From assembly GCF_900186965.1 (NCBI RefSeq), contig NZ_LT906457.1, forward strand, positions 405,001-469,000: a DNA stretch of 64,000 nt. The letters run 5' to 3'. Below, one piece after another: positions 11,030-23,051 of the stretch. The position numbers and the translations under genes are program-made. Numbering within the stretch: position 1 is the first letter of the stretch; the number at the start of each line of letters is the position of its first letter. The notes beneath the pieces are model-generated. The model saw only the letters and a list, made by a program, of their open reading frames with translations. It did not search any database and was not told where the DNA came from. This DNA is from Legionella spiritensis. GTDB taxonomy: Bacteria > Pseudomonadota > Gammaproteobacteria > Legionellales > Legionellaceae.

Positions 11030-14000
11030 TTGGCTAATCTAAGCAGCGACCCGATGAAAAAAGCACCTGTAATGAGTGATTTGCTAGGCATCCTCAAACA
11101 GCAAGGGCAAAGTGAAGAGTTTGATGCGATAAAAATTGCGCTGGCTTCTCCGGATATGATCCGCTCATGGTCCTATGGTGAAGTAAAAAAACCTGAAACG
11201 ATTAATTATCGTACTTTCAAACCGGAGCGCGATGGATTATTCTGCGCCAAAATATTCGGCCCGGTAAAAGACTATGAGTGTTTGTGCGGTAAATACAAGC
11301 GACTAAAACACCGCGGTGTCATCTGCGAAAAATGCGGTGTCGAGCTTGCTCTTGCCAAAGTCCGCAGAGAGCGCATGGGGCATATTGAACTTGCAAGCCC
11401 TGTTGCACATATATGGTTCCTGAAGTCGCTACCTTCCCGAATTGGTTTGCTGCTTGATATGACCCTTAGGGATATTGAGCGTGTTTTATATTTTGAAGCA
11501 TTTGTAGTTGTTGATCCTGGCATGACCGAGCTGGAACGAGGACAATTGCTCAATGATGAGGTCTATCTTGAGGCCATGGAGCAATACGGGGATGAGTTTG
11601 ATGCGCGAATGGGCGCGGAGGCGATCCGTGATTTGCTGCGGCAGATAGATTTGGAAGAAGAGATTAAATCACTGCGCGAAGAGTTGCCGACAACTAATTC
11701 AGAAACCAAAATTAAAAAAATTACCAAACGACTGAAATTATTGGAAGCATTTTATGAGTCCGGTAATAAGCCGGAATGGATGATTATGGATGTGCTTCCT
11801 GTTTTGCCACCTGATTTAAGGCCGTTGGTTCCGCTGGATGGTGGAAGATTCGCAACATCTGATCTGAATGACCTGTACAGGCGTGTGATAAATCGTAACA
11901 ATCGATTAAAGCGCCTGCTTGATCTTAACGCGCCTGATATCATAGTTCGCAATGAAAAGAGAATGCTGCAGGAATCTGTAGACGCCTTGCTGGATAATGG
12001 TCGCAGAGGCCGCGCAATTACAGGCACAAACAAGCGTCCTTTAAAATCCCTGGCTGACATGATTAAAGGTAAACAAGGTCGTTTCAGACAGAATCTGCTT
12101 GGAAAACGTGTTGATTATTCCGGTCGTTCAGTTATTGTGGTTGGTCCGACACTGCGCCTGCATCAGTGTGGATTACCTAAAAAAATGGCTTTGGAATTGT
12201 TCAAGCCATTTATTTTCAGCAAACTGGAATTTAGAGGTCTTGCAACAACGATCAAGGCGGCCAAAAAAATGGTCGAACGTGAAGAGCCCGTTGTATGGGA
12301 TATACTGGATGACGTTATTCGTGAACATCCTATTTTACTGAACCGCGCACCTACGCTGCACCGTCTTGGTATTCAGGCTTTTGAACCCGTTCTTATTGAA
12401 GGTAAGGCGATACAGTTACATCCGTTAGTCTGTACGGCTTATAACGCGGACTTTGATGGTGACCAGATGGCAGTGCATGTTCCATTAACTCTGGAAGCAC
12501 AGCTTGAAGCCCGTTCCTTGATGATGTCAACCAATAATATTTTATCCCCGGCAAGTGGTGAACCGATTATCGTGCCAAGCCAGGATGTTGTGTTAGGCCT
12601 TTATTACCTGACGCGGGAACGTGTTAACGCGCTCGGTGAGGGAAAAATATTTGCCAGTGCTCAGGAAGCACAGAATTTTTATGAGGCCGGACTTGTTGAT
12701 ATTCACGCTAAAGTGAAAATCAGGATGAAAAAGGATGAAGAAGACGGTAGCGATGAGGGTAGAGGTGGTCATCATCTGGTTGATACCACTATAGGACGTG
12801 CCATTCTTTCTGATATTTTGCCGCAAGGCATGCCGTTCTCCCATATCAACAGGACTATGACCAAAAAGACAATTTCCAAAGTGGTCGATACGTGTTACAG
12901 AAAATTTGGTCTTAAGGAAACCGTTATTTTTGCAGACCAGTTGATGTATACCGGATTTAAGTACGCGACCAGAGCCGGGGCGTCTATTGGAATTGAAGAT
13001 ATGGAAATTCCCGATGACAAGGCAGCTATCATTGAACAGGCCGATAATGAGGTTCGTGAAATTGAAGCCCAATATCGCTCCGGTCTGGTAACAAACGGTG
13101 AACGTTATAATAAAGTTATTGATATCTGGTCACGAACCAATGAAATGGTTGCCAAGTCAATGATGACAAAAATTGCTACGGAAGAAGTGACCGATCGTGA
13201 TGGTAATGTTGTCAGACAGGAATCATTCAATCCTATTTTTATGATGGCTGATTCCGGAGCACGGGGCTCGGCGGCCCAGATAAGACAGTTGGCCGGTATG
13301 CGGGGACTTATGGCGGCTCCCGACGGGTCAATCATTGAAACACCCATTACCGCTAATTTCCGCGAAGGATTGAATGTATTCCAATACTTTATTTCAACAC
13401 ACGGTGCTCGTAAAGGTTTGGCGGATACCGCGTTGAAAACGGCTAACTCGGGTTATTTGACAAGACGCCTGGTTGACGTGGCACAGGATGTTGTTATTAC
13501 GCAGGACGATTGCGGTACAGAAAACGGTATCCTGATGCAGCCCTTGATTGAGGGTGGAGATATAGTAGAACCATTACATGAACGTGTTCTTGGCCGTGTT
13601 GTTGCCAAAGATGTTTATGTGCCAAATCATGACGATCCTGTTGTTACAGCTGGTACTTTGCTTGATGAAGATTGGGTGGATAAACTGGAACGCCTGGGTG
13701 TGGATCAAATTATGGTTCGTTCACCAATTACATGCGAAACCCGTTTTGGATTATGCGCAAATTGTTACGGGCGTGATTTGGCGCGAGGACATTTGGTCAA
13801 TACCGGAGAAGCAGTCGGAATTATTGCCGCCCAGTCCATCGGTGAGCCGGGAACCCAGCTTACGATGCGTACGTTCCATATCGGTGGTGCGGCATCACGA
13901 GCAACAGCCGCCAACAATATCCAGATTAAAAACAAAGGCGTTATCCGTCTTCACAACATTAAAACAGTAACGCATGAGAATGGTAATCTGGTTGCCGTTT

Positions 14001-15289
14001 CACGTTCGGGAGAAGTTTCTATCGTTGATGATTTCGGTCGTGAACGCGAACGTTACAAGCTGCCTTACGGTGCCGTGTTGACCGTTCATGACAATATGTC
14101 AGTCGAGGCAGGACAGATTATTGCAAGCTGGGATCCTCATACCCACCCGGTTATATCCGAGGTTAGTGGAAAACTCAAATTTATTGATTTGATAGAGGGT
14201 TTGACGATGAATCGTCAGGTCGATGAAATGACCGGCTTGAGTAATATTGTTGTAACGGATGCCAAACAGCGTAGTGCGGCCGGGCGCGATCTGAGGCCTA
14301 TGGTTAAACTGGTCTCCGATGATGGTGACGATATTTATCTGTCTGGTACTAACGTTCCCGCGCAATACTATCTTCCGGTTGACGCCATTATTAATTTTGA
14401 GGATGGCCATAATGTGGGTGTTGGTGATGTCATCGCCCGTATCCCGCAGGAACGTTCCAAAACCCGCGATATAACAGGGGGCTTGCCGCGTGTTGCCGAC
14501 TTGTTTGAAGCCAGAAAACCAAAAGACGCGGCTGTGATGGCCGAGGCTTCCGGATTGGTTAATTTTGGTAAGGAAACGAAAGGGAAACGTCGTCTGATCA
14601 TTACCGCATCTGAAAACGAGTCTTATGAAGAGCTGATTCCCAAATGGCGCCACATTTCAGTATTTGAAGGGGAGCATGTCGAGCGCGGGGAAGTCATTGC
14701 CGAGGGACCGTTAAATCCGCACGATATCTTGCGTTTGCTGGGTGTCGGGGCACTGGCTAATTATATCGTTAATGAAGTACAGGATGTGTATCGCCTGCAA
14801 GGTGTAAAAATTAACGACAAGCACATTGAGACTATCGTAAGGCAAATGCTTCGAAAACGCATTATTACTTCATCCGGGGATTCCAGATTTCTCGTTGGAG
14901 AACAGGTCGAAGAAAGTATTATGTTGCACGAGAATGACAAACTGGCAGCAGACGGGAAAGAGATGGCGCAAGGTATTCCAATCCTCCTTGGAATAACGAA
15001 AGCTTCTCTCGCCACGGAATCGTTTATTTCCGCCGCGTCCTTCCAGGAAACAACAAGAGTTCTTACGGAAGCTGCCGTCAGCGGTAAAGTGGATGATCTT
15101 CGAGGATTGAAGGAAAATGTTATGGTTGGTCGGTTAATCCCAGCTGGAACAGGGTACGCCTATCATCAAGGCCGTAAGGCTAAACGCGCTAAAGCTGCAG
15201 GTGCTGAGCATGGCGCACATACTGTGACTGCAAGTGATGTTGAGCATGCATTGAGTGAAGCGTTGAACGCAGACAATCATGATCATTAA
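11030..15289 (+). CDS. rpoC: RNA polymerase beta' subunit RpoC
   Basis: Beta' subunit that carries the catalytic magnesium. It has 1419 residues from a TTG start at 11030; the start is supported by TTTGGAGG (11015-11022), although ATG 11054 is also in frame. The N-terminal zinc ribbon ([20 protein letters not shown]), the active-site loop NADFDGD (about 472-478) and the second zinc site ([11 protein letters not shown]) are intact. It is followed by a promoter region for the str genes. Confidence 0.98.
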   Translation: MANLSSDPMKKAPVMSDLLGILKQQGQSEEFDAIKIALASPDMIRSWSYGEVKKPETINYRTFKPERDGLFCAKIFGPVKDYECLCGKYKRLKHRGVICEKCGVELALAKVRRERMGHIELASPVAHIWFLKSLPSRIGLLLDMTLRDIERVLYFEAFVVVDPGMTELERGQLLNDEVYLEAMEQYGDEFDARMGAEAIRDLLRQIDLEEEIKSLREELPTTNSETKIKKITKRLKLLEAFYESGNKPEWMIMDVLPVLPPDLRPLVPLDGGRFATSDLNDLYRRVINRNNRLKRLLDLNAPDIIVRNEKRMLQESVDALLDNGRRGRAITGTNKRPLKSLADMIKGKQGRFRQNLLGKRVDYSGRSVIVVGPTLRLHQCGLPKKMALELFKPFIFSKLEFRGLATTIKAAKKMVEREEPVVWDILDDVIREHPILLNRAPTLHRLGIQAFEPVLIEGKAIQLHPLVCTAYNADFDGDQMAVHVPLTLEAQLEARSLMMSTNNILSPASGEPIIVPSQDVVLGLYYLTRERVNALGEGKIFASAQEAQNFYEAGLVDIHAKVKIRMKKDEEDGSDEGRGGHHLVDTTIGRAILSDILPQGMPFSHINRTMTKKTISKVVDTCYRKFGLKETVIFADQLMYTGFKYATRAGASIGIEDMEIPDDKAAIIEQADNEVREIEAQYRSGLVTNGERYNKVIDIWSRTNEMVAKSMMTKIATEEVTDRDGNVVRQESFNPIFMMADSGARGSAAQIRQLAGMRGLMAAPDGSIIETPITANFREGLNVFQYFISTHGARKGLADTALKTANSGYLTRRLVDVAQDVVITQDDCGTENGILMQPLIEGGDIVEPLHERVLGRVVAKDVYVPNHDDPVVTAGTLLDEDWVDKLERLGVDQIMVRSPITCETRFGLCANCYGRDLARGHLVNTGEAVGIIAAQSIGEPGTQLTMRTFHIGGAASRATAANNIQIKNKGVIRLHNIKTVTHENGNLVAVSRSGEVSIVDDFGRERERYKLPYGAVLTVHDNMSVEAGQIIASWDPHTHPVISEVSGKLKFIDLIEGLTMNRQVDEMTGLSNIVVTDAKQRSAAGRDLRPMVKLVSDDGDDIYLSGTNVPAQYYLPVDAIINFEDGHNVGVGDVIARIPQERSKTRDITGGLPRVADLFEARKPKDAAVMAEASGLVNFGKETKGKRRLIITASENESYEELIPKWRHISVFEGEHVERGEVIAEGPLNPHDILRLLGVGALANYIVNEVQDVYRLQGVKINDKHIETIVRQMLRKRIITSSGDSRFLVGEQVEESIMLHENDKLAADGKEMAQGIPILLGITKASLATESFISAASFQETTRVLTEAAVSGKVDDLRGLKENVMVGRLIPAGTGYAYHQGRKAKRAKAAGAEHGAHTVTASDVEHALSEALNADNHDH

Positions 15290-15317
15290 TTCGGATCCAT
15301 CTTCGGCAGAGTTGAAC

Positions 15318-15346
15318 TTGACAAATCTGCCGGAGCTATATAGAAT
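15318..15346 (+). promoter_or_regulatory. Near-consensus sigma-70 promoter of the str operon
   Basis: TTGACA at 15318-15323, a 17-bp spacer and TAGAAT at 15341-15346 lie in the 113-nt gap between rpoC and rpsL. A start near 15353 would give a leader of about 50 nt. This is the clearest promoter in the ribosomal block and probably drives rpsL-rpsG-fusA-tuf and, because there is no break afterwards, the S10 genes too. Confidence 0.75.
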
Positions 15347-15402
15347 CCGGCCTCCTTATGCATTCAAAATATAGACAAGCGAAAGTTCGGAGTTAACAAT
15401 AA

Positions 15403-15783
15403 ATGGCTACTATTAATCAGTTAGTAAGAAAGCCTCGCGTGGACGCTAAAAAGAAGAGTAACGTCCCTGCTTTGGAATCCTGTCCACAGCGAAGAGGTGT
15501 ATGCACACGTGTATACACAACAACGCCTAAAAAACCAAACTCGGCAATGCGTAAGGTTGCGCGTGTACGGTTAACAAACGGTTACGAGGTATCTTCCTAT
15601 ATCGGTGGAGAAGGCCACAATTTGCAAGAGCACTCTGTGGTGTTAATACGAGGCGGAAGAGTGAAGGATTTGCCGGGGGTTCGTTATCATACCGTGCGTG
15701 GAAGTCTGGATACTTCAGGCGTTAACGATCGTAAGCAAGGCCGTTCCAAGTATGGTACGAAAAAGCCGAAAGATAAGAAATAA
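15403..15783 (+). CDS. rpsL: 30S ribosomal protein S12 (uS12)
   Basis: uS12 lines the decoding centre. It has 126 residues with TTPKKPNSA (K43, E. coli K42 counting without Met) and KDLPGVRYH (equivalent of K87), both the streptomycin-sensitive type. CGGAGT (15388-15393) precedes the ATG. First gene of the str operon, 20 nt before rpsG. Confidence 0.98.
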   Translation: MATINQLVRKPRVDAKKKSNVPALESCPQRRGVCTRVYTTTPKKPNSAMRKVARVRLTNGYEVSSYIGGEGHNLQEHSVVLIRGGRVKDLPGVRYHTVRGSLDTSGVNDRKQGRSKYGTKKPKDKK

Positions 15784-15803
15784 TCTGATTGTAGGAAATT
15801 GAC

Positions 15804-16337
15804 ATGCCAAGAAGAAGAGAAGTACCCAAACGCGAAATTTTGCCGGATCCCAAGTATCATAGTGAACTGCTGGCGAAATTTATTAATGTGTTAATGATTA
15901 ACGGTAAAAAATCCATTGCTGAAAAGATTATTTATGGCGCATTGGATGTGATGAATGAGCGCATAAAGAAAAATAAAAAGCATGACGAGGAAGGTGGCGA
16001 GGAAACTGGTTCAAGCGGAACAGGTTCGCATGCCGTGCTGCATTATTTTGAAAAAGCTCTTGATAATGTAAGACCCAGTGTCGAAGTGCGTTCAAGAAGG
16101 GTGGGTGGCGCAACTTATCAGGTTCCGGTTGAAGTCCGAACCGACAGAAGTATCGCCCTGGGAATGCGCTGGATTGTCCAGGCAGCACGCTCACGCGGTG
16201 AAAAAGGTATGATGCTGCGGTTGGCAGGTGAGCTGTCAGATGCCTTTGAAAACAAAGGTTCGTCAGTCAAGAAACGTGAAGATACCCATAAAATGGCAAA
16301 AGCCAATCAGGCTTTCGCTCATTTCAGATGGAATTAA
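15804..16337 (+). CDS. rpsG: 30S ribosomal protein S7 (uS7) with a hydrophilic insert
   Basis: uS7 starts assembly of the 30S head and in E. coli represses str translation. It has 177 residues against about 155-178 in enterobacterial forms. Start [11 protein letters not shown] and end AFAHFRWN are typical, but about 20 extra residues rich in K, E, G, S and T sit at about 56-74, between the helix ending ERIKK and the conserved [16 protein letters not shown]. From memory such an insert is shared with Legionella uS7. It lies in a solvent-exposed loop by homology. Confidence 0.97.
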   Translation: MPRRREVPKREILPDPKYHSELLAKFINVLMINGKKSIAEKIIYGALDVMNERIKKNKKHDEEGGEETGSSGTGSHAVLHYFEKALDNVRPSVEVRSRRVGGATYQVPVEVRTDRSIALGMRWIVQAARSRGEKGMMLRLAGELSDAFENKGSSVKKREDTHKMAKANQAFAHFRWN

Positions 16338-16351
16338 AAGAGAGGTAAGCC

Positions 16352-18436
16352 GTGTCTACTCCATTAGAACTTTACAGAAACATCGGTATCGCTGCCCACG
16401 TAGATGCCGGAAAGACTACAACTACAGAACGTGTGTTATTTTATACCGGTATGTCACACAAGATTGGTGAAGTGCACGATGGCGCCGCTACGATGGACTG
16501 GATGGTTCAGGAGCAAGAGCGAGGAATCACCATTACTTCGGCAGCGACTACCTGTTACTGGGAAGGCATGGATAAGCAATATCCACGACATCGTGTCAAC
16601 ATCATTGATACTCCCGGTCACGTTGATTTTATGATCGAGGTGGAGCGTTCGTTACGTGTGCTTGATGGCGCTATTGTCGTTTTTGATGCGGTATCGGGCG
16701 TTGAACCGCAATCCGAAACCGTTTGGCGGCAATCGGATAAATACGGTGTCCCTCGACTGGTTTTTGTTAATAAAATGGATCGCATGGGAGCAAATTTCCT
16801 GCGTGTTGTAGACCAAATCAAAAAGCGTCTGGGTTCTAATCCTGTTGTTGTTCAATTGCCAATTGGTTCAGAAGACGCTTATAAAGGCGTGGTTGACTTG
16901 ATTAAAATGAAAGCCATTCACTGGGATGAAGAGAGCAAGGGGATGACTTTCGAATACAAGCCAATTCCGGAAGATATGTTGGCGAGTTGCGAAGAGTATC
17001 GCACTTTGATTATTGAGGCTGCCGCCGAGGCTTCCGAAGAGTTCATGGAGAAATATCTCGAAGGTGAAGAGTTCAGTGAAGCTGAAATCAAACAAGGCTT
17101 GCGCAAGAGAACCGTTGGTAATGAAATCGTGCCTGTATTTTGCGGATCAGCCTTTAAAAACAAGGGTGTGCAGGCTGTTCTTGATGGTGTAATAGATTAT
17201 CTGCCGTCGCCTTTGGATGTTCCACCAATTAAGGGTGTTGATGAACATGGTGATGAGGCGCACAGGAAAACATCCTATCAGGAACCTTTCTCCGCTCTGG
17301 CATTTAAAATTGCAACGGATCCATTTGTTGGAACATTGACTTATTTTCGAGTATATTCCGGCATATTAAAAAGTGGCGATACGGTATATAACCCGGTAAA
17401 GGGTAAAAAAGAACGTATAGGGCGAATTTTGCAAATGCACGCCAATTCCAGAGAGGAAATCAAGGAAGTACGTGCCGGTGACATCGCTGCGGCTGTAGGT
17501 TTAAAAACCGTTACGACAGGTGACACGCTTTGTGATATCAATTCGATTGTTACACTGGAAAGAATGGATTTCCCTGATCCTGTTATAGCTGTGGCTGTAG
17601 AGCCTAAAACGAAGGCGGATCAGGAAAAAATGTCCATAGCGCTAGGTAAGCTCGCTCAAGAAGATCCCTCGTTTCGTGTCCATACAGACGAAGAGTCCGG
17701 ACAAACCATTATTCAAGGAATGGGAGAATTACACCTTGAAATTATTGTTGACCGCATGAAACGTGAATTTAATGTTGAAGCCAATGTAGGAAAACCGCAG
17801 GTGGCTTACCGCGAAACAATTAAAGCGTCAGTAGAGCAGGAAGGTAAATTTGTTCGACAATCTGGTGGTCGTGGTCAATATGGCCATGTCTGGCTCAAGA
17901 TTGAACCGATGGAAACTGGTGGCGGCTATCAATTTGTCAACGAAATTGTGGGTGGTGTCATACCCAAGGAATATATTCCAGCTGTTGATAAGGGTGTTCA
18001 GGAACAATTACAAAATGGAGTCATTGCCGGTTATCCGGTGGTTGATGTGAAGGTGACCTTGTTTGACGGCTCGTTCCATGAAGTAGACTCCAGTGAAATG
18101 GCGTTTAAAATCGCCGGTTCACAATGCTTCAAGCAAGGTGCGTTAAAAGCCAAGCCCGTACTGCTTGAGCCCATCATGAGTGTGGAAGTGGTAACTCCCG
18201 AGGATTACATGGGAGATGTGATGGGAGATCTTAACAGACGCCGTGGTGTTGTTCAGGGCATGGAAGATTCTCCGGCAGGGAAAGTGATAAAGGCGGAAGT
18301 TCCATTAGCAGAAATGTTTGGTTATGCAACAGATGTTCGTTCAGCCACCCAAGGGCGTGCAACGTACTCGATGGAATTTGCCAAATACGCAGAGGCACCG
18401 ACTAATATTGCTGAAGCAATTATCAAGAAACAATAA
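16352..18436 (+). CDS. fusA: Elongation factor G
   Basis: GTPase that drives translocation and ribosome recycling. It has 694 residues, full length. G1 AHVDAGKTT lies at 15-23, G3 DTPGH and G4 NKMD follow, then domains II-V ending with the [14 protein letters not shown] region. The start is GTG at 16352 behind AGAGG (16341-16345). It lies 14 nt after rpsG and 27 nt before tuf copy 2. Confidence 0.98.
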   Translation: MSTPLELYRNIGIAAHVDAGKTTTTERVLFYTGMSHKIGEVHDGAATMDWMVQEQERGITITSAATTCYWEGMDKQYPRHRVNIIDTPGHVDFMIEVERSLRVLDGAIVVFDAVSGVEPQSETVWRQSDKYGVPRLVFVNKMDRMGANFLRVVDQIKKRLGSNPVVVQLPIGSEDAYKGVVDLIKMKAIHWDEESKGMTFEYKPIPEDMLASCEEYRTLIIEAAAEASEEFMEKYLEGEEFSEAEIKQGLRKRTVGNEIVPVFCGSAFKNKGVQAVLDGVIDYLPSPLDVPPIKGVDEHGDEAHRKTSYQEPFSALAFKIATDPFVGTLTYFRVYSGILKSGDTVYNPVKGKKERIGRILQMHANSREEIKEVRAGDIAAAVGLKTVTTGDTLCDINSIVTLERMDFPDPVIAVAVEPKTKADQEKMSIALGKLAQEDPSFRVHTDEESGQTIIQGMGELHLEIIVDRMKREFNVEANVGKPQVAYRETIKASVEQEGKFVRQSGGRGQYGHVWLKIEPMETGGGYQFVNEIVGGVIPKEYIPAVDKGVQEQLQNGVIAGYPVVDVKVTLFDGSFHEVDSSEMAFKIAGSQCFKQGALKAKPVLLEPIMSVEVVTPEDYMGDVMGDLNRRRGVVQGMEDSPAGKVIKAEVPLAEMFGYATDVRSATQGRATYSMEFAKYAEAPTNIAEAIIKKQ

Positions 18437-18463
18437 AAGATAAAGTTAAAGAGGTATAGAAAA

Positions 18464-19654
18464 ATGGCGAAGGAAAAATTTGAACGTAAGAAGCCACACG
18501 TAAACGTAGGCACGATTGGTCACGTAGACCATGGCAAGACGACGTTGACGGCAGCAATTACGACGATTATGGCGAAGAAGTTCGGTGGTACAGCGAAAGC
18601 ATACGATCAAATTGATGCTGCGCCGGAAGAAAAAGAAAGAGGGATTACGATATCGACAGCGCACGTGGAGTACGAGTCAACGAACCGTCACTATGCGCAT
18701 GTGGATTGTCCTGGGCACGCGGATTATGTGAAGAACATGATTACTGGAGCGGCGCAGATGGACGGAGCGATACTGGTGGTATCGGCTGCGGATGGTCCTA
18801 TGCCACAGACGAGGGAACATATATTGTTGTCGCGTCAGGTTGGTGTTCCATACATAGTTGTGTTTTTAAACAAGGCGGACATGGTAGATGACGCCGAGTT
18901 GCTGGAACTGGTTGAGATGGAAGTCAGGGATCTGTTGAGCAGTTACGAGTTTCCTGGTGATGACATACCGATCGTTGTAGGTTCTGCGCTGAAGGCGCTG
19001 GAAGGAGATACGAGTGAGATAGGCGTCCCGGCGATAGAGAAGCTGGTAGAGACTATGGACTCATACATCCCTGAGCCGGTACGAAATATAGATAAAAGCT
19101 TCCTGTTGCCGATTGAAGACGTGTTTTCAATATCCGGACGGGGAACAGTGGTAACGGGTCGGGTTGAAAGCGGAATCGTCAAGGTAGGCGAGGAAGTGGA
19201 GATTGTAGGTATACGCGATACACAGAAGACGACCTGTACGGGAGTTGAGATGTTCCGCAAGCTTCTTGATGAAGGCCGTGCGGGCGATAACGTTGGTGTG
19301 TTGTTACGCGGCACGAAACGAGATGAAGTTGAGCGTGGACAGGTATTGGCGAAGCCCGGTACCATCAAGCCGCATACGAAGTTTGAAGCGGAAGTATATG
19401 TGTTGTCCAAGGATGAAGGCGGACGTCATACCCCGTTTTTCAATGGCTACAGACCGCAATTTTATTTCAGGACGACGGACGTAACCGGCTCTTGTGATTT
19501 GCCGCAAGGTGTTGAGATGGTTATGCCTGGAGACAATGTGCAGATGACCATAAACCTGCATGCTCCAATTGCGATGGATGAAGGATTGCGTTTTGCGATT
19601 CGTGAGGGTGGCCGCACTGTTGGTGCCGGCGTCGTAGCTAAAATCATCGAGTGA
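18464..19654 (+). CDS. tuf: Elongation factor Tu, copy 2 (tufA position)
   Basis: Same 396-residue EF-Tu as copy 1 at 2141; the two proteins are identical. Four silent differences lie at 19285, 19351, 19426 and 19459, all in the last third. Flanks are unrelated on both sides, so identity is confined to the coding region, the mark of gene conversion. The gene ends in TGA, only 5 nt before the rpsJ ATG, and thus links the str and S10 gene sets. AAAGAGGT (18449-18456) is the ribosome site. Confidence 0.98.
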   Translation: MAKEKFERKKPHVNVGTIGHVDHGKTTLTAAITTIMAKKFGGTAKAYDQIDAAPEEKERGITISTAHVEYESTNRHYAHVDCPGHADYVKNMITGAAQMDGAILVVSAADGPMPQTREHILLSRQVGVPYIVVFLNKADMVDDAELLELVEMEVRDLLSSYEFPGDDIPIVVGSALKALEGDTSEIGVPAIEKLVETMDSYIPEPVRNIDKSFLLPIEDVFSISGRGTVVTGRVESGIVKVGEEVEIVGIRDTQKTTCTGVEMFRKLLDEGRAGDNVGVLLRGTKRDEVERGQVLAKPGTIKPHTKFEAEVYVLSKDEGGRHTPFFNGYRPQFYFRTTDVTGSCDLPQGVEMVMPGDNVQMTINLHAPIAMDEGLRFAIREGGRTVGAGVVAKIIE

Positions 19655-19659
19655 GTAAA

Positions 19660-19980
19660 ATGAGTACCAAACAAAATATCAAAATACGGCTAAAATCATT
19701 TGATCATCGCTTGATTGATTCGTCAACTCGCGAAATCGTTGAGACCGCAAAACGTACTGGCGCACAAATTCGTGGGCCAATACCTTTGCCTATCAAAAAA
19801 GAAAAATTTACTGTGCTGATATCGCCTCATGTAAATAAAGATGCACGAGATCAGTACGAATTAAGAACCCATAAACGCCTTGTTGTCATTGTACATCCTA
19901 CTGAAAAAACAGTTGATGCGCTAATGAAGCTTGATTTGGCTGCCGGGGTTGACGTTCAGATTAGCCTGGATGACGAGTAG
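19660..19980 (+). CDS. rpsJ: 30S ribosomal protein S10 (uS10)
   Basis: 30S head protein and NusE partner of NusB and NusG. It has 106 residues from ATG 19660, with the conserved [14 protein letters not shown] and GPIPLP motifs and the end [19 protein letters not shown] at 19651 is in frame but overlaps the tuf stop and would add three residues not usual in the family. There is no room for an S10-operon leader upstream, so the L4-binding control known in enterobacteria appears absent. Confidence 0.95.
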   Translation: MSTKQNIKIRLKSFDHRLIDSSTREIVETAKRTGAQIRGPIPLPIKKEKFTVLISPHVNKDARDQYELRTHKRLVVIVHPTEKTVDALMKLDLAAGVDVQISLDDE

Positions 19981-20015
19981 GTAATTCAGGTAGGGAATAT
20001 TAACGAGGTGTTACA

Positions 20016-20666
20016 ATGACTATTGGGTTAGTAGGCCGAAAGGTAGGCATGACAAGAATTTTTACCGATGATGGAGTTTCGATTCCTGTGTCGGTAGTTG
20101 AAGTATTGCCTAATCGTATTTCACAGGTTAAGACTGTTGATGTAGATGGTTATAGTGCGGTCCAGTTAACGGGCGGTGCTAAAAAGAGCAGTCATGTGAG
20201 CAAGCCACAGGCCGGGCATTTTGCGAAAGCTCAAATTGACGCAGGCGATATGTTATGTGAGTTCAGAATGGAAACTCTGGATGGCTACAGTGCGGGACAA
20301 ACATTATCGGTTTCTGATGTGTTCAGTGACGGACAATACGTTGATGTATCCGGAATTAGCAAGGGAAAGGGGTTCGCGGGAACGGTTAAACGACATAACT
20401 TCCGCACTCAGGATGCCACACACGGTAATTCCGTGTCGCATCGTGTTCCTGGATCTATAGGACAGAATCAAACTCCTGGAAGAGTGTTCAAAGGCAAAAA
20501 AATGGCCGGGCACTTGGGTAACGCACGTTGCACTACACAAAGTCTCGAGTTGGTACGTGTGGATAGCGAACGTAATATTCTTTTGATAAAGGGTGCCATT
20601 CCGGGATGCCCTGGCACAAGAATAGAAGTGAAGCCCGCAGTTAAGAAGAAAGCAAGGGGCGAATGA
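20016..20666 (+). CDS. rplC: 50S ribosomal protein L3 (uL3)
   Basis: Early assembly protein near the peptidyl-transferase centre. It has 216 residues with the long loop [20 protein letters not shown], which contains the glutamine methylated by PrmB in E. coli. The ribosome site GAGGT (20005-20009) is present. Its TGA overlaps the first of two adjacent ATGs at the rplD start. Confidence 0.97.
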   Translation: MTIGLVGRKVGMTRIFTDDGVSIPVSVVEVLPNRISQVKTVDVDGYSAVQLTGGAKKSSHVSKPQAGHFAKAQIDAGDMLCEFRMETLDGYSAGQTLSVSDVFSDGQYVDVSGISKGKGFAGTVKRHNFRTQDATHGNSVSHRVPGSIGQNQTPGRVFKGKKMAGHLGNARCTTQSLELVRVDSERNILLIKGAIPGCPGTRIEVKPAVKKKARGE

Positions 20667-21271
20667 TGGAACTAATTACCAGAGATACAAAAAATGCTCT
20701 TACTGTGAATGAGCAAATATTTGATTATGCTTATAACGAAGGGTTGATTCATCAATCCGTTGTAACCTATATGAATAATGCCCGCAGCGGAAATAGCGCA
20801 CAAAAAACACGTTCTGAAGTACGTGGCGGCGGTAAAAAGCCCTGGCGTCAGAAAGGTACGGGTCGTGCGCGAGCTGGTACCATTCGAAGCCCAATATGGC
20901 GTTCAGGTGGTGTTACGTTTGCATCGAAGAAACGGGATTATTCACAAAAAATTAATAAAAAAATGTACAAACGTGCTTTGCGTAGTATAATCTCCGAGCT
21001 TCATCGTACGGACAATCTGGTGATTGTCAGTGATTTTCAATGTCAAACTAACAAGACAAAGGATTTTCTTGCGAAAATGCAGGAAATGGAATTACCAAAT
21101 GCCTTGATTGTCATGAAAGAAATTGGTGAACAAGAGTATCTTGCAGCACGTAATCTGGCTCACTACGATATATGTGATGTGGCTACAATAGACCCCGTCA
21201 ATTTGCTTCGTTTTGAAAAGGTTTTGATGACTGAGGAAGCGGTTAAAAGTCTTGAGGAGTTATTACAATGA
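20666..21271 (+). CDS. rplD: 50S ribosomal protein L4 (uL4)
   Basis: uL4 lines the exit tunnel with its extended loop ([26 protein letters not shown]) and, in enterobacteria, represses the S10 operon. It has 201 residues from the second of two adjacent ATGs (20666). AAGGGG (20654-20659) is 6 nt from it but only 3 nt from ATG 20663, and MELITRD matches the family N-terminus. The ATGA overlap with rplW shows translational coupling. Confidence 0.95.
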   Translation: MELITRDTKNALTVNEQIFDYAYNEGLIHQSVVTYMNNARSGNSAQKTRSEVRGGGKKPWRQKGTGRARAGTIRSPIWRSGGVTFASKKRDYSQKINKKMYKRALRSIISELHRTDNLVIVSDFQCQTNKTKDFLAKMQEMELPNALIVMKEIGEQEYLAARNLAHYDICDVATIDPVNLLRFEKVLMTEEAVKSLEELLQ

Positions 21272-21564
21272 ATTCAGAACGTATTTTAATGATTCTGAGA
21301 GAACCACATACCTCGGAAAAAACGACAGTAATGGCGGATAAATTTAAGCAGTTTACGTTTAAAGTGTTAAAAACCGCTACAAAGCAAGAAATTAAGCAGG
21401 CAGTGGAGCATTTGTTTGAAGTTAAAGTCAAAAACGTGTCCGTTATGAATGTGAAAGGAAAGAACAAACGATTCAGACAGCTTAGTGGTAAACGTAGTGA
21501 CTGGAAGAAAGCGTTTGTTACTCTGCATGACAATTATGATATTGACTTCACTGTGACAGAATAA
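21268..21564 (+). CDS. rplW: 50S ribosomal protein L23 (uL23)
   Basis: uL23 sits at the tunnel exit and docks trigger factor and the signal recognition particle. It has 98 residues. The N-terminal signature [12 protein letters not shown] and the loop [17 protein letters not shown] are present. The start overlaps the rplD stop by 4 nt, with TTGAGGAG upstream inside rplD. rplB follows after 11 nt. Confidence 0.97.
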   Translation: MNSERILMILREPHTSEKTTVMADKFKQFTFKVLKTATKQEIKQAVEHLFEVKVKNVSVMNVKGKNKRFRQLSGKRSDWKKAFVTLHDNYDIDFTVTE

Positions 21565-21575
21565 GGTAGATTAAG

Positions 21576-22403
21576 ATGGCATTATTAAAATCCAAACCAA
21601 CCTCACCCGGAAAGCGAGGTGAGTTAAAGGTTGTGCACCATCATATTCACAAGGGACAACCCTACCCGGCGCTTGTTGAGAAATTAAATAAAACCGGTGG
21701 ACGAAATAACCAGGGTAGAATTACAGTCAGACATATTGGTGGCGGTACACGTTCAAAATATCGTATTATTGATTTCAAACGCAATAAGGATGGTGTTGAA
21801 GCTCGGGTAGAGCGTATAGAATATGATCCCAACCGTTCGGCACTTATTGCGTTGATTGTTTACAAAGACGGTGAACGAAGATATATTATTGCCCCTTCAG
21901 GACTTGAAGTGGGTCAAACGATCGTTAGTGGAGAAGATTCTCCTATTAGCGCCGGAAATTGCTTGCCGCTAAGAAATATACCTGTGGGTACAACCATTCA
22001 CTGTGTGGAAATTAAACCAGGCAAAGGGGCGCAAATGCTGCGTAGTGCCGGCTGCAGTGGACAAATTGTAGCTAAAGAAGGTGCCTATGCGACACTGAAA
22101 TTACGATCAGGCGAGATGAGAAAAGTATTGTCAACCTGTCGAGCAACCATTGGCGAGGTAAGTAACAGCGAACATAGTCTGAGAGCTTTGGGCAAAGCCG
22201 GGGCAAAAAGATGGCGCGGAGTGCGGCCTACTGTTCGAGGTGTGGCAATGAACCCGGTTGATCATCCCCATGGTGGTGGTGAAGGTCGTACTTCTGGAGG
22301 ACGGCATCCTGTAACACCCTGGGGTGTTCCTACTAAAGGATATAAAACACGTAGTAATAAGCGTACTGATCGTTTTATAGTCAGAAGACGTAAAAAGAAA
22401 TAA
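21576..22403 (+). CDS. rplB: 50S ribosomal protein L2 (uL2)
   Basis: uL2 is required for subunit joining and peptidyl-transferase activity. It has 275 residues of the normal form: [16 protein letters not shown] near the N-terminus and the histidine-bearing [14 protein letters not shown] motif near the C-terminus, then the basic tail RRRKKK. It lies 11 nt after rplW and 20 nt before rpsS. Confidence 0.98.
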   Translation: MALLKSKPTSPGKRGELKVVHHHIHKGQPYPALVEKLNKTGGRNNQGRITVRHIGGGTRSKYRIIDFKRNKDGVEARVERIEYDPNRSALIALIVYKDGERRYIIAPSGLEVGQTIVSGEDSPISAGNCLPLRNIPVGTTIHCVEIKPGKGAQMLRSAGCSGQIVAKEGAYATLKLRSGEMRKVLSTCRATIGEVSNSEHSLRALGKAGAKRWRGVRPTVRGVAMNPVDHPHGGGEGRTSGGRHPVTPWGVPTKGYKTRSNKRTDRFIVRRRKKK

Positions 22404-22423
22404 TTAGCTAAGAGGATAATGCG

Positions 22424-22702
22424 GTGGCACGTTCTATAAGAAAAGGTCCGTTTATTGATCACCATTTGTTAGCAAAAGTTGAAGCGGCAGTTGAGTCAAA
22501 GTCAAAAAAACCAATTAAAACCTGGTCACGCCGTTCAACAATAATTCCTGAAATGATTGATCTGACAATAGCAGTGCACAATGGTAAAGATCATGTTCCT
22601 GTCTATATTACAGACAATATGGTTGGTCATAAATTAGGTGAGTTTGCTATGACTCGTACATTCAAAGGCCACTCTGGCGACAGAAAAGCCAAGGGTAAGT
22701 AA
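22424..22702 (+). CDS. rpsS: 30S ribosomal protein S19 (uS19)
   Basis: 30S head protein that contacts the A-site finger and binds uS13. It has 92 residues with [14 protein letters not shown] and the end [15 protein letters not shown]. The start is GTG at 22424 behind AAGAGGA. It lies 9 nt before rplV. Confidence 0.97.
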   Translation: MARSIRKGPFIDHHLLAKVEAAVESKSKKPIKTWSRRSTIIPEMIDLTIAVHNGKDHVPVYITDNMVGHKLGEFAMTRTFKGHSGDRKAKGK

Positions 22703-22711
22703 GAGGCGATG

Positions 22712-23047
22712 ATGGAAGTTACAGCTAAATTAAAAAATGCTCCAATCTCTGCACAAAAAGGCAGATTGGTTGCAAACATGATTCGCAGTATGGATGTATC
22801 AGCCGCATTGGACGTATTACGGTTCACTCCCAAAAAGGGAGCGCAGTTGATGCTCAAATTATTGGAATCGGCGATTGCCAACGCAGAAAACAATAATGGC
22901 GCAGATATAGATGAATTAAAAGTGGCTGTTGTTTGTGTTGATGAAGCGCCAACACTAAAACGAATTAGTCCGCGTGCGAAAGGTCGCGCAAATCGCATTT
23001 GTAAGCGCACAAGCCATATCACTATTAAAGTGTCTGACGAGGAATAG
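22712..23047 (+). CDS. rplV: 50S ribosomal protein L22 (uL22)
   Basis: uL22 has a beta-hairpin that forms part of the exit-tunnel constriction. It has 111 residues from the second of two adjacent ATGs: AAGAGG (22701-22706) is 5 nt from ATG 22712 but only 2 nt from 22709. The conserved [18 protein letters not shown] and [16 protein letters not shown] segments are present. It lies 4 nt before rpsC. Confidence 0.96.
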   Translation: MEVTAKLKNAPISAQKGRLVANMIRSMDVSAALDVLRFTPKKGAQLMLKLLESAIANAENNNGADIDELKVAVVCVDEAPTLKRISPRAKGRANRICKRTSHITIKVSDEE

Positions 23048-23051
23048 CACA

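Noticed and set aside
12593-13072. Long leftward frame inside rpoC
   Set aside because: Shadow of the conserved beta' coding strand.
14099-14653. 184-residue leftward frame inside rpoC
   Set aside because: Shadow of the rpoC coding strand; the plus-strand frame is fully conserved.
2141-19654. tuf repeats as ends of a composite mobile element
   Set aside because: The region between them is the conserved secE to fusA core found in this order in most gammaproteobacteria, and duplicate tuf genes at these two places are ancestral.
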